Assembly: GCA_035048495.1 (NCBI GenBank)
Contig: CM068552.1
Span: 13,822,501 to 13,886,500, forward strand
Direction: 5' to 3'
From: Euptelea pleiosperma
Lineage: Eukaryota > Streptophyta > Magnoliopsida > Ranunculales > Eupteleaceae
Length of the DNA stretch: 64,000 nt
Part shown: one piece after another, positions 1-30,019 of the stretch
Layout of the letters: each line of letters begins with the position of its first letter
Position numbering within the stretch: the first letter of the stretch is position 1
Notes under the pieces: model-generated
What the model saw: the letters and a program-made list of their open reading frames with translations, nothing else
Database searches by the model: none
Told to the model about the DNA's origin: nothing
Position numbers and translations under genes: made by a program

Positions 1-206
1 TAGACATACGGGTCACAACAAATGTGTATTTAGATCAGATCAAAATGATGCCATGAATATACATAGATTCATAAGCAAAGAAGGATACACTGCAGAGAAG
101 AGAAAACTCTGGTTGTCACTGGTGATCACAAAGCAATTATTGGTAGCGAGAAATACATAAAGGGAAAGGACCGAAAATAATAGTCCATTAGCCCATATAA
201 GATTAC

Positions 207-19159
<18,953 letters not shown>

Positions 19160-19336
19160 GGCGACAACGGTGCAATCGACGATCTCGATGAAGTAGATCC
19201 CGTTGTTATAGTTGTCGTTGTTGATGGTACTCTCGTTTGTTGTTGGAACTTGGAAGCGCAAGAGGAGGAGGGGTGTAGCTTAGGAGACTACGCTACGGGT
19301 GCCCACTAGCAAGAACCGGAGAAGTGACACAGGGTT

Positions 19337-19741
19337 CATGGACGGGTCGTGATATAACAAGGTATACCTGACGCTTGTTTTTTGGGTGAGGAAGCATGAT
19401 TTTTGTTACTCACCGCTGCCATCGGGGCCCACTGACCGCATGGATGTTTAGCGGCTTTAGCCCACCCCTTTGTAGAAATTTATACCAAAAATCGGCCTCT
19501 TTGTTGATTATTAGCCATTATTTTACTATTCAAAAATGGTTAAATCCAACGGCTAGAATCACGCCTTAAAACTGCTAAAATCAATGGCTAGAGATTACCA
19601 ATCACTATATCCACAAAAGGGTGGGCTGAACATCCATGCGGTCAGTAGTCCCAGATGGCAGTGGTGAGTAACAAATATCGTGCTTCTTCACACCAAAAAA
19701 CAAAAAATTCGTGGACCACCATCACTTCCTCGAAAAATTTA
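19337..19741. mobile_element. Fold-back MITE, family A (right end truncated)
   Basis: Left arm: GGTCGTGATATAACAAGG, then GTATACCTGACGC, then GCCCACTGACCGCATGGATG. The right arm repeats this in reverse (CATCCATGCGGTCAG near 19633, then GGCAGTGGTGAGTAACAA) but lacks the terminal GTATACC block. It starts about 180 bp upstream of the CK2 start codon, so it limits or forms part of that promoter. Related copies lie at 21095, 23395 and 62855. Confidence 0.65.
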
Positions 19742-19813
19742 CTCCTAAAACGCCTCCCTCCAAAAATGTAAAAAAAATAGGAATTGATAGCATCGTCGTC
19801 CGTCCATTCAAAC

Positions 19814-20198
19814 CAAGGTTTAAAAAACGGCCCCTATAACAAAAATAACCGCCGTTAAAACAGATGCGGACCTCCCCCATTACATTGTGGACCGTTAAAA
19901 TGCCCAAAAAATAACGGTCATTATAACAAAAATAACAGCCATTATTTTCTGTTATAACGAAAATAACGACCGTTATTTTCTAGAAGATTTTGTGAAAAAA
20001 AAAAACTGTCATTTTTTTTCTTTTTATTCCATATTTTCCGTTTTTGAAATTTTTTCAGCTGCACTTTTTCCTTATTTTCCATTATTTTCTATAAAAAAAA
20101 TCATTTTTATCCCCGAGCGATTTTTCGTTATAACGGCCATTATAATGGAAAAAAGCGATAACACCCCAGTCCGTTATAACGTCCCCCTTTAAACCTTG
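19814..20198. mobile_element. hAT-type MITE, family F, with perfect 8-bp target duplication
   Basis: A 385-bp element with perfect 11-bp inverted ends CAAGGTTTAAA and TTTAAACCTTG. ATTCAAAC flanks it on both sides (19806-19813 and 20199-20206). The interior is built of TAACGGCCGTTAT-like palindromic motifs. No coding capacity. Its right target copy overlaps the left target copy of the Mutator-like MITE that follows. Confidence 0.88.
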
Positions 20199-20209
20199 AT
20201 TCAAACAAC

Positions 20210-20591
20210 GAGTAAAACTTCGCTGACCGTGCGAAGCTGCTGCCTGCCCACAATATGAGCCACGTGGCAAGGTCTTAGAGGACGTTAACCGTATGGGTGT
20301 TTGGCAAATCGTGGACCAACAAACCAAAACTCAGCCTGATTAGTGATTTCAAACCTTTAGATCCTTGTACCCCCAAAAATGGTTAAATTTATACAGTTAA
20401 AATCAACCCATGAAAATGACTCTAATCCCATGCTTAGAAATCACTAATTGGGTTGATTTTTTTTGTTGTAGGTCCACCTAGGGATTGGCCAAAAATCCAT
20501 ATGCTCAGTTTCTCTAAAAAATATGCCACGCGGCTAATATTGTGAGTGATCATGGCGTCATTGACGGTCAGCGGTCAACGAAGTTTTATTC
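20210..20591. mobile_element. Mutator-like MITE, family B, with perfect 9-bp target duplication
   Basis: A 382-bp fold-back element. Ends GAGTAAAACTTCG and CGAAGTTTTATTC are inverted repeats, and the arms stay complementary for about 150 bp. TCAAACAAC is repeated exactly at 20201-20209 and 20592-20600; a 9-bp duplication points to the Mutator superfamily. The left arm carries GCCACGTGGC with a G-box. No coding capacity. Confidence 0.88.
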
Positions 20592-21094
20592 TCAAACAAC
20601 TAATGTTCTTCAAATTTTGTGTGGATGGTCTTTGACATCAATGTTTGAACGTAGATATCGACGCATTCTAACACTGCTAAAAAAAACGGAGTGTTTGGCA
20701 TTGGGTCACTCTACAGCACCCACGTACTTATTCTCAGCACCCACTCTCTCCTTTTTTTGACCAAATAAAACCCCTAGAAGGGCACCTCTCTAAAAATAAA
20801 AAATCAAGCGCCGACATGGATTGGTGGTGTCAACATACCCTGCCGAGATGGACTGAGGGAGGTTTGCAGGTCCACGCTATGGTGTCAACGGGTCGGTGTT
20901 TTGCGTACCAATGTACCCATTTTCTGAAAAATATTATTTTATGTCAGTTACGGCTCCTGTACCAAAACAAGTGGACAAAATAAAAATATCTGGTTTTCCA
21001 ACGAACTATCGGGTACCCATATGTTGTGTAAAAAAATGTGAAAGAAAATAATAAAATGATTTTCATTCTAAATTTTAGAGGGAAAAAAAAAAGA

Positions 21095-21505
21095 AAAAGA
21101 TGTACCAAGGTATGCCTGAAACTGTTTCATTTGCGGAAGCCGCATTTTTGGTAGTCACCGATGCCATCTGGGCCCACTGACTGCATTGATGTTTATCCCA
21201 CCCCTTGGTGGATATACAGACAAAAAAATCACCTTGATTGGTAATCTATAAGACTATAACCATTATATTTTAATACTTTTTAGCACTTTTTAAGGTGTTC
21301 TTATAGCCGTTGAATGCAACCATTTTTTTAGTACTAAAACCAACGGCTAAAAATCATTAAACAAGCTAATTTTTTGTATGAATGTCTATTAAGGGGTGGG
21401 CTAAACATCCATGCGGTCAGGGACCCAAATGGCAGTGGTGACTACCAAAAATGCCGTTTCCGCAAATGAAAAAATCTCAGGTATACCTTTACATCACAAC
21501 CTAAA
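21095..21505. mobile_element. Fold-back MITE, family A (both arms)
   Basis: The left arm runs GATGTACCAAGGTATGCCTG, CATTTGCGGAAGCCGCA, GCCCACTGACTGCATTGATG. The right arm, read in reverse, runs GATGTAAAGGTATACCTG, CATTTGCGGAAACGGCA, GGTCCCTGACCGCATGGATG. A middle inverted block around AAAATCACC...GATTTT-type motifs completes the fold-back. No clear target duplication was found, so exact ends are approximate. Confidence 0.72.
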
Positions 21506-22349
21506 AAAAAATGACATCTTTAACACTATTAGATACGTCGATTCCAGGTCCTATCAGTTTCAGCTTGGTCCAGGTATTAATTTACCAAGAACAGAAACCT
21601 ATTATAGCCCCAGAATACCGGTTTACACCCCATACCCCAGACCATTTGATGTTCTTTGATATTCATGGTGGTCTTCAAGATTCATGTGATGGTCTTTGGG
21701 TTTCATATGGTGGGAATCTCGACAACCATCAGTGCCATGGATCGCCATGGATCTTGGGGCGATGACGATAGGACGATGCTAACCATGCCCCACAAAAATG
21801 CCCCAATTATCTTCTTGTCCAATTCCAATTGATGTGCACGGCTTAATGTGAACTATGGACTAGGTAACAAATTTTTGGCCCAAATAACCGAAGTTTATCA
21901 TTATTTCCTTTAAGGGTATGTTTGGTAACCAGGATTTAGATGTGTAATCGTTGGAATTACAAAATCTTTGTGTTTGAAGGACCCATTTTCAAGAATTGCA
22001 TGTTTAAATCATTAGTTTCTACGAAATTACACGTTTTAAGGGAGTAAGAGAAACTTCTAAATCCTGAACTCGATCTTGTTTTCAAATGAGACATTTTATA
22101 CACTCGTGGTTCAAGGCATCCCGATTCAGATTGGTCGATAAGACTTGAAACCGTATGATATGGAATGAAACGTTCCCAACCAATTAAAAACTACTATAGC
22201 ATTTATTAGATTCCTACATATTCTACAAAAGTTGCTATAAATCGATAAAAATTAAAAAAGTATAAAATAAAAATAAAAAAATCATAAAATACTTTGAGAT
22301 TGATAAAAAAATTTATAAAAATTTGAAAACACATTATATGTTCTTTAAA

Positions 22350-22731
22350 GGGTCGGGCACCAGTTACCGCCCTAAAATGTCAGGCTCCGGTTACAAGACA
22401 CAATATGAGCCATGTGGCACACTATGGATGTTTGACCAATCCCTATGTAGACCTAGAAACCAAAAATCAGCCTGATTAGTGATTTCTAGACATTGGATCT
22501 TTGTACCTCAAATACTGCCCAGACTCCCACAGTTGATGTCAACGACCCATGAAAATAAGTCCAATCCAAAGCCTATAAATCACTAATCAGGCTGCTTTTT
22601 GGTTTGTAGGTCCACTTGGGGATTGACCAAACATCCATACAGTCAGAGTCCTCTAAGAGTGTGCCACGTGGCTCATGTTGTGTCCTGTAACAGGAGCTTG
22701 TCATTTTAGGGAGATAACTGGAGCATGAGCC
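22350..22731. mobile_element. Mutator-like MITE, family B variant, with perfect 9-bp target duplication
   Basis: A 382-bp fold-back element, the same length as the copy at 20210. Ends GGGTCGGGCACCAGTTA and, reversed, GGCTCATGCTCCAGTTA are imperfect inverted repeats. TTCTTTAAA is duplicated at 22341-22349 and 22732-22740. Internal arms share GAGCCATGTGGCACAC and CCTGATTAGTGATTTC with the other family B copies, but the outermost 50 bp differ, so this is a subfamily. Confidence 0.85.
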
Positions 22732-23394
22732 TTCTTTAAAAGTTCGTTAAAATGTATTAAAAGATAAAAATCACTAGAACTCAAATATACTGAAAATGTT
22801 TAAATTACAAAAACTTCATATTATATTTAAATTGAACATGTGTATATAACCAATCAACAACACCAATAACAAAATGAGGGGTATGTATGAGTAGCCTTAA
22901 TGGCTGCGTTTGGTTCACTGAAAGTCGTTTTTCAGGAATTGAGTTTTCCAAGAAGTGTTGTTTCCTAGAAAACCCACTTCCAGGAATCTATTTTCCAGTT
23001 GTTTGGTTGAATAGTGTAAAATAACATAAAACATTTTTTTTGTTTGTTTTTTATGTTTCGTTTATATAAAAATCAGAGGTCTCAATATCATTTTTGTGAA
23101 TTTTTTCAGTTAACATTCAACATGATCGACCCCCCCACCCACACAAAAAACAAAAGAAATTTTTTTTAATTTGGCCCCTAACTCTTCAAGCCGGTGTTAT
23201 TCATGGACCGCATCATTGAGCAAGACTGAGTTTCTAAATCGAAAGTTAAAAAATCTTCCTAGGTTGGACTCAATGCGAAGTATGGTGGACCACATCTTGG
23301 ATGTGCGGCATGTTGTCGTGATATTGTGCCAAATCATGACCGTCAATAATATTCAAAATGTTAATTCTTCCAAGGATTCAAACCAAAAAATGTA

Positions 23395-24100
23395 ATCGTT
23401 CGTGAATTCAAACCAAAAAGCACCCTTATTGCTAATCTCTAGCCATTAGATTTTAATACTATTAAGGGCTTGATTTTAGCCGTTGAATTCAACCATTATT
23501 ATTTAGTACTAAAACCAATGGCAAAAAGTCATCAAACAAGTAGATTTTTGGTATGAATGTCTACCAAGGGGTGCGCTACACATCCATGCAATCAGCGGGC
23601 CCAAATGGAATTTGCGAGTAACAAAAATGGTGTTTTCAGGCCATAGAGTTTCAGGTGAGTAAAACTTCTGTCACAAGATGTTGTGACCGAAGCCGATTAC
23701 AATCCACAATAGGAACCACATGGCACACTATTAGAAGGCGCCCGACCGTGTGGATGTTTGGCCAGTCCCTCAGTGGATCTGCAAACTAAAAATCAGCCCG
23801 ATTAGTGATTTCTATGCATTGGATTGAAGTTATTTCATGGGTTGATTTTAACCGTAGGAATTTGAGCATTATTGAGCGTTATTTGGGTGCAGAGATCCAA
23901 AGGTTGTAAATAATTAATCAGGCTGATTTTTGTTTGCTGGTCCACTGAGGGATTGGCCAAACATCCATATAGTCAACGCCCTCTAATAATGTGCCACGTG
24001 GCTCATATTGTGGGTTGTCCACGGCTTCGGTCACAACATCTTGTAAATGAATTTTTACTCCGTTTCAGGTATACCTTGTTACACAACGACCCATCAACAA
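23395..24100. mobile_element. Family A MITE interrupted by a family B MITE
   Basis: The part before 23657 has the family A interior and right arm (GGTATGAATGTCTACCAAGG, CATCCATGCAATCAG, GAGTAACAAAAATGGTG). The terminal block GGTATACCTTGTTACACAAC resumes at 24069 after the inserted element. Joining the two sides at one copy of GTTTCAGGT restores a normal family A right end. The left arm is mostly lost. Confidence 0.68.
23657..24061. mobile_element. Mutator-like MITE, family B, nested, 9-bp target duplication
   Basis: A 405-bp fold-back element with ends GAGTAAAACTTC and TTTTTACTCC. GTTTCAGGT is present at 23648-23656 and 24062-24070. The arms contain GTCACAAGATGTTGTGAC and its inverse, then TGAGCCACGTGGCAC-type motifs. 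The target lies inside the right arm of a family A MITE, so B inserted after A. Confidence 0.87.
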
Positions 24101-24924
24101 ACACATGATGTGCAGCCCTGTGCTTGATTCAAGTAGCCCTTCTTTTAGGCCATTACCGCCAAAATCGAGCTCATAAAGTACCTAAACCATTGCTACCGAT
24201 CACAGTGCCATTCATATTTATCAAATCTCTAAAACCCTTCTCTCAAACTCTCCAAATCTCAAAACTCTTCTGGTTTCTCTCCAATAATAACCATGGTGTT
24301 CTTGTCTAAACCAACATTAAACCAGTTTATTTGATCAAAACTTGCAAACCCACAAGTTTTTTCACTGGTATGGTATTCCTTTAATAAATCACTCAAAACC
24401 AGATTCAAAGTCCCTTCTAGGGATCAAGCCTAACAGGAATACCATCATTGATTCGACCAAGTCTAACAAGAAAACCATCCATGAACAGGCTTTATCTCAT
24501 TCAAGAGATTATATATGTTGTATACCTTCTCTCCAAATCAGTTAATTATCCAACAAGAACAGGCTTGCAAATCTATCTCCGAGATGGGAGTTGGGAGCAC
24601 TTCACCATCCATTACTTCGATTTGGGCAAGAAAACCGGCGATGGAGAGCTCCTGCGAGTGACGAAAATAAGATTGTAGAATAGAGAGAGGAGAGAGAGAA
24701 GTACCTGTGAAGGAGAAGCTTGGGAGAGACGTGGGTAGCTAGCGGGAAATTCGACTTCCGCTTGAGAATAGCGGAAGTGGTTTTCCATTAAAAAGGGGGA
24801 CTATGAAATGGTTTTCTCGTGGGGCCCACTTTTCACCCTCAACCAAACACACAAATATAAACACTTTTCCGGGATTTTGTTTTCATTTCCCGGAAAAGTG
24901 CTGAACCAAACGCAGCCAATAAGT

Positions 24925-25192
24925 GACAAAACAAGAGAAGGTCGATTGAGATGGTTTAGCCATATACGTTGAAGACCAATAACAACAGCAGGATGAGATA
25001 TGTGCTAAGTCAAATGCCTAAAAGGGTGACGAAAAGGCTAAAACAAACGTGAAGTGAGGTTTTGAGAGAAGATTTCAAGAAACTTGCCTTAACAGAAGAA
25101 ATGTCTTTAGGTATAATTGAATGGATGAACACGATTCATGTAGCTGACCCCACACTGTGGGAAAAAACGCTTTATGATGATGATGATGATAT
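24925..25192 (+). mobile_element. RTE-type LINE 3' end with (ATG)n tail
   Basis: The plus strand gives REGRLRWFSHIR, then ...REVRF and GLNG/TRF-like pieces ending before ATGATGATGATGAT at 25176-25190. LRWFGH(V/I) is the conserved C-terminal motif of plant RTE LINEs, whose 3' ends carry trinucleotide repeats. Stops break the frame. Confidence 0.6.
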
Positions 25193-25511
25193 AACCAAAA
25201 GACAATAGGTTACACACATACATAAAATATTCATATTATGTAAATATTTATATTTATACCATATTTTTATTTTTAGAAAAAATACCAACAAATAGTAAGA
25301 ACAATATCACGAATGGCACACAAATATTCTATAGTTTCGGCAGCGTGTATTTTTTAAATAATATTTATATTATATTTTTATTTTACAAAAACTAAAAATA
25401 ATTAAAAATAAATATCAAGAAAGAACAAAAAATTGTGACCACGACACTAAAAAAATCAATAGTATGAATGACATGCAGATCTACACATTTGCACAAATAT
25501 ATATGAATATC

Positions 25512-28500
25512 TATATATATATATATATATAACAAAACAGGGAAGTTGTCTCCCCACTTATACCCCCTCTTATCTATTTAGACAAAGAAGGGCTGAGATC
25601 TTATCCCCCAAATAGATGGTGGATCTCAACCATTCACACCCAATTTTGACAAGCGCTTTTGTTGGAGAGTGCGGTGGCCACTGGCCACCCACTATCTATA
25701 GAACAAGTGACAGTGGTTGTCTTATACCCCTCTTATCTTATATGGCTTCAATAATGAGTGGCTGAGATCCACTATGCTTCATATTGATGGCTGAGATCAA
25801 CTCCCACCCGATTTTGACAAACACTTTGTCGGAAAGTGCCGCGGGCACGGACCACCCACGCATATATCAAGACACCTCAGTTGTATTATCTTATGTTATC
25901 CATCCATCTAATGAGGACGGTTAGATAAAGAGTGGTTGAGATCAAATCCATCAATCTAATGTGGACGGTTAGATTTCAACCACTCAATCCGCCTCATTTG
26001 AACTCAATTTATTCAAAATTTAAATTTCAACACCGTTATTTTTTGTTATTTATATTATTTTTTCATTTCTCCCTCTGTGCGTTACAATCCGTTAATGGAA
26101 AAAACGGTAATGCCCCAGTCCGTTATACCGTTTGAGTGCAGAAGGCACCCAATTTTTGCAAACATATTTGTCGGATATTCTATATAACATTGGTTGTCTC
26201 CCTACTCATACCTCTTATAAGCATCAACAGAGAAGGGCCGAGATCTAATCCTCCTCCAAATGGATGGTGGATCTCCGCCACTCACTTGATTTTGACAAAT
26301 TCTTTGTCGAGGAGTGCCGATGGCACCGGGCACCCACTAGTATATAACAAAACAGGGAAGTTGTCTCCCCACTTATACCCCCTCTTATCTATTTAGACAA
26401 AGAAGGGCTGAGATCTTATCCCCCAAATAGATGGTGAATCTCAGCCATTCACACCCAATTTGACAAACACTTTGTTGGAGAGTGCCGTGGGCACGGGCCA
26501 CCCACTATCTATATAACAAGTGACAGTGGTTGTCTTATACCCCTCTTATCTTGTATGGCTTCAATAATGAGTGGCTGAGATCCACTATGCTTCGTATCGA
26601 TGGTTGAGATTAACTCCCACCCAATTTTGACAAACACTTTGTCGGAAAGTGCCGCGGGCAGGGACCACCCACGCATATAACAAGACAACTCAGTTGTATT
26701 CTCTTGTCTTATCCATCCATCTAATGTGGACCGTTAGATGGATAAGATAAAGAGTGGTTGAGATCAAATCCATCGATCTAATGTGGATGGTTGGATGGTT
26801 AGATTTCAGCCACTCAATCCACCTCATTGGACCTCAATTTATTCAAAATTTGAATTTCAACACCTATATTTTTTGTTATTTATGTTATTTTCCCATTTCT
26901 CCCTCTGTGCGTTACAATCCGTTATAACAGTTGTTATAATGGAAAAAACAGTAACGCCCCAGTCCGTTATACCGTTTGAGTGCTGAAGGCACTCAATTTT
27001 TGTAAATGCTTTTGTCAGAGAGTGCCGTGGGCACGGGCCATTTACTAGTATATAACAAAACAGGGAAGTTGTCTCCCCACTTATACCCCCTCTTATCTAT
27101 TTTGACAAAAGACGTCCAAGATCTTTTCCTCCAAGTGACGGTGGATCTCAGCCACTCACACCTGATTTTGGCAAATGCTTTGACGGAGTGCTGAGGGCAC
27201 GGGCCACCCACAATAAATATAACAAGTGATGACTGTGATTTTCTTATACCCCCTCTTATCTTATATGGCTTCAATAATGAGTGGCTGAGATCCACTATGC
27301 TTTCATATCGATGGCTGAGATTAAGTTCCACCCGATTTTGACAAACACTTTGTCGGAAAGTGACGCGGGCACAGGACACCCACACATATATCAAGACAAC
27401 TCAGTTGTATTCTCTTATCTTATCCATCCATTTAATGTGGACGGTTAGATGGTTGAGATCAAATCCATCGATCTAATATGGGCGGTTAGATTTTAGCCAC
27501 TTAATTCGCCCCATTTATCCCTATGTGCGTTACAATCCATTATAACAGCTGTTAAAATGGAAAAAATGGTGACGCCCCAGTTGTTATACCGTTTGAGTGC
27601 CGAAGGCATCCAATATTTGCAAACGCTTTTGTCTGAGAGTGCCATGGGCACGGACCATTTACTAGTATATAACAAAACAGGGAAGTTGTCTTCCCACTTA
27701 TACCCCCTCTTATCTGTTTCAACAGAGAAGGGCTGAGATCTTATCCCCCAAATAGATGGTGGATCTCAGTCACTCACACCCGATTTTGACAAACGCTTTG
27801 TTGGAGAGTGCCGTGGGCATAGGCCACCCACTATCTATATAACAAGTGACAGAGGTTGTCTTATATCCCCTCTTATCTTATATGGCTTCAATAATGAGTG
27901 GCTGAGATCCACTATGCTTCATATCAATGTCTGAGATTAACTCCCACCCGATTTTGACAAACATTTTGTCGTAGAGTATTGCGAGCACGGGCCACCCACA
28001 CATCTATATAACAAAACTGGGAAGTTGTCTCCCCACTTATACCCCCTCTTATCTGTTTCAACAAAGAAGGGCCTAAATCTTATCCCCCAAATGGACGGTG
28101 GATCTCAGCCACTGACACCTGATTTTGGCAAATGCTTTGATGGGGAGTGCCAGGGGCACGGGCCACCCACTATCAATATACATAACAAGTGATTGTGGTT
28201 TTAGCTTATATGGCTTCAATAATGAGTGGCTGACATCCACTATGCTTCATCGATGGCTGAGATTAACTCCCACCCGATTTTGACAAACACTTTGTCAGAA
28301 AGTGCCGCGGGCACGGACTCACGAATATAACAAGACAACTCAGTTGTATTCTTTTATCTCATCCATCCATCTAATGTGGACGGTTAGATAAAGAGTGGTT
28401 GAGATCAAATCCATTGATTTAATGTGGACGGTTAGATTTCAGCCACTCAATCCGCCTCATTTGACATCAATTTATTCAAAATTTGAATTTCGACACCGTT

Positions 28501-28690
28501 ATTTTTTTGTCATTTATGTTATTTTCTCATTTCCCCCCTCTATGCGTTACAATTTGTTATAACAGCCATTATAATGGAAAAAACGGTAACACCCCAGTCC
28601 ATTATACAGTTTGATGCCGAAGGCACCCAATTTTTGCAAACGCTTTTGTCGGAGAGTGCCATGGGCACGGGACATTTACTAGTATATATA
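25512..28690. mobile_element. Head-to-tail array of Helitron-like non-autonomous units
   Basis: AACAAAACAGGGAAGTTGTC-like starts recur at about 25531, 26346, 27054, 27671 and 28010, giving steps of 815, 708, 617 and 339 bp. About fifteen subunit ends carry the same pair of hairpins: GACAAACACTTTGTC, then GTGCCGTGGGCAC, followed by GGGCCACCCACTAG or a variant and then TATATA. A 3' hairpin before CTAG and an A/T junction are the classical signs of Helitrons. No Rep/helicase frame is present. Some units include a CCAGTCCGTTATACCGTTT module also seen in the family F MITE. Confidence 0.62.
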
Positions 28691-28904
28691 TGAGAAATTT
28701 TTACAAACACCCATGTTGTCTTTGAAATTTTACATACCTTAATATTTGAAAAAGTTGACTTACCCCCGTAACCTGGTTTTTTAATAGACAAAAGTACCCT
28801 CTCTTTAACCTTAGATCACAAGAACATGTATGTTTAGGTGAAAACTCTGATCCCAAATCAAACAGCTATGTTACCCATCCAACCCCCACCTTGGCCACAA
28901 GCCT

Positions 28905-29125
28905 TATGTAAGTTGATCGCTGGTGATGGGTGCGCAACCTATTAGTCTCATGGTCGGCTGACCACCACTTAAGCGAACAATTTAAAAACCCATTGTTTCT
29001 AAAAAAAACATAAAAGATAAAGAGTGGAAATTAAAATTGCTTCCCCGAGTGGTGGTTAGCCAAGCACGAGACTATAGTAGGTTGGTCACTATGATGGGCA
29101 TTCAACTTATATATCACACCCGACC
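28905..29125. repeat. Imperfect fold-back repeat
   Basis: GGTGATGGGTGCGCAACCTA and ATTAGTCTCATGGTCGGCTGACCACCACTT on the left are inverted on the right (GAGTGGTGGTTAGCCAAGCACGAGACTATAGTAGGTTGG...). A small MITE is likely. No target duplication was found. Confidence 0.5.
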
Positions 29126-29249
29126 CTGTTACCCGTGACTTGACCCACTATCCATGGGTCACCCAAACCCAAGATCAAGGCATGAGGGTAAAATGATAAA
29201 GGGTGGAGATGGGGGACAACCATTTGGCTGACCCACATAGAAGATGACA

Positions 29250-29640
29250 ACCATTCAGTGTGCAATGTTGTCACCAACCACATTATGAGACACGTGGCAC
29301 ACTATTAGAGATTCTGACCAAATGGATGTTTGTCACTGGTCCTAGTGCCGCACAACCCTAGATGGACATACAGACAAAAAATTAGTCTGATTAATGATTT
29401 CTAAGAGTCGGATCGGAGTCGTTTTGATGGGTTGATTTTTAACCGCCAAATTTGACATTATTGACCATTATTTGGGGTACAATGATTTAAAAAGGTTTTA
29501 AATCACTAATCAGGCTGATTTTTGGTCTTTAGGTCTACCGTAGGAATTGGCCAAATAACCATACCGTCAACGTCCTCTAATAGTGTGCTACGTGTCTCAA
29601 ATTGCGATCGGTCAGCAACGTTGTTGAACGGCGCCCTAGT
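29250..29640. mobile_element. Family B-type fold-back MITE, diverged
   Basis: Arms share TATGAGACACGTGGCACACT on the left with AGTGTGCTACGTGTCTCAA on the right, and CTGATTAATGATTTC with AAATCACTAATCAGG in the middle. The outer ends have diverged and no target duplication was recognised. Confidence 0.6.
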
Positions 29641-29745
29641 CGTCTATCTGGGGTTGGACCAAAATCCATACCGTCGGTGGTCTCTAAGCTTATGGCACGT
29701 GGCTCATACTGTGGTCCGTCATCAAAGTTCTACTTCCTTCCCCCA
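29640..29745. mobile_element. Half of a family B MITE carrying a G-box, upstream of the Mpv17-like gene
   Basis: Only a right arm is present (CCATACCGTCGGTGGTCTCT, then GGCACGTGGCTCATACTGTG). CACGTG, a G-box recognised by bZIP and bHLH factors, lies at 29696-29701, about 230 bp before the candidate TATA box. A regulatory effect is inference. Confidence 0.5.
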
Positions 29746-29926
29746 TTTTATTTTCCTTAAACGAAAGGAAACCCACCACGCGTCAACAGTATTGACATGT
29801 CGAGAAACCGATGGTACACCTAGACTCGTGGAAAACTCTACTTCTGCATGTCAGAAAGGAAGAAAAGCATAAAAGGTTCACGTTTTAAAGATCCAAAAAA
29901 TCTCTCACCAAACTCCCCCCGTCCCC

Positions 29927-29934
29927 TTATAAAC
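29927..29934 (+). promoter_or_regulatory. Candidate TATA box of the Mpv17-like gene
   Basis: TTATAAAC lies in a C-rich setting about 93 bp before the start codon, a spacing that allows a short leader. No transcription start evidence is available. Confidence 0.45.
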
Positions 29935-30019
29935 GTCCAGCATAACACAGTTCACGTCTCATTTGACGAAAATCCCCCCAAAAAAAGGGAAGAAAGAAGA
30001 AAGGAACAAAATCAGAGAC

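Larger units (their letters stand above)
22902..24917. mobile_element. Possible 2-kb TIR element
   Basis: GGCTGCGTTTGGTTCA at 22902 is exactly inverted at 24902-24917 (TGAACCAAACGCAGCC). Between them lie two nested MITEs and, at 24120-24720, a more gene-like GC-richer stretch without a recognisable protein. No convincing target duplication was seen, and this terminus is common in plant MITEs, so two separate elements are also possible. Confidence 0.4.

Noticed and set aside
1..206. Last exon of CK2 alpha
   Set aside because: No sequence that could encode the conserved AH.YF..VR end is present on the minus strand; the exon must lie beyond the left edge.
19160..19261. N-terminal extension of CK2 alpha
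   Set aside because: The frame is open upstream but contains no ATG; the conserved [10 protein letters not shown] start agrees with plant CK2 alpha.
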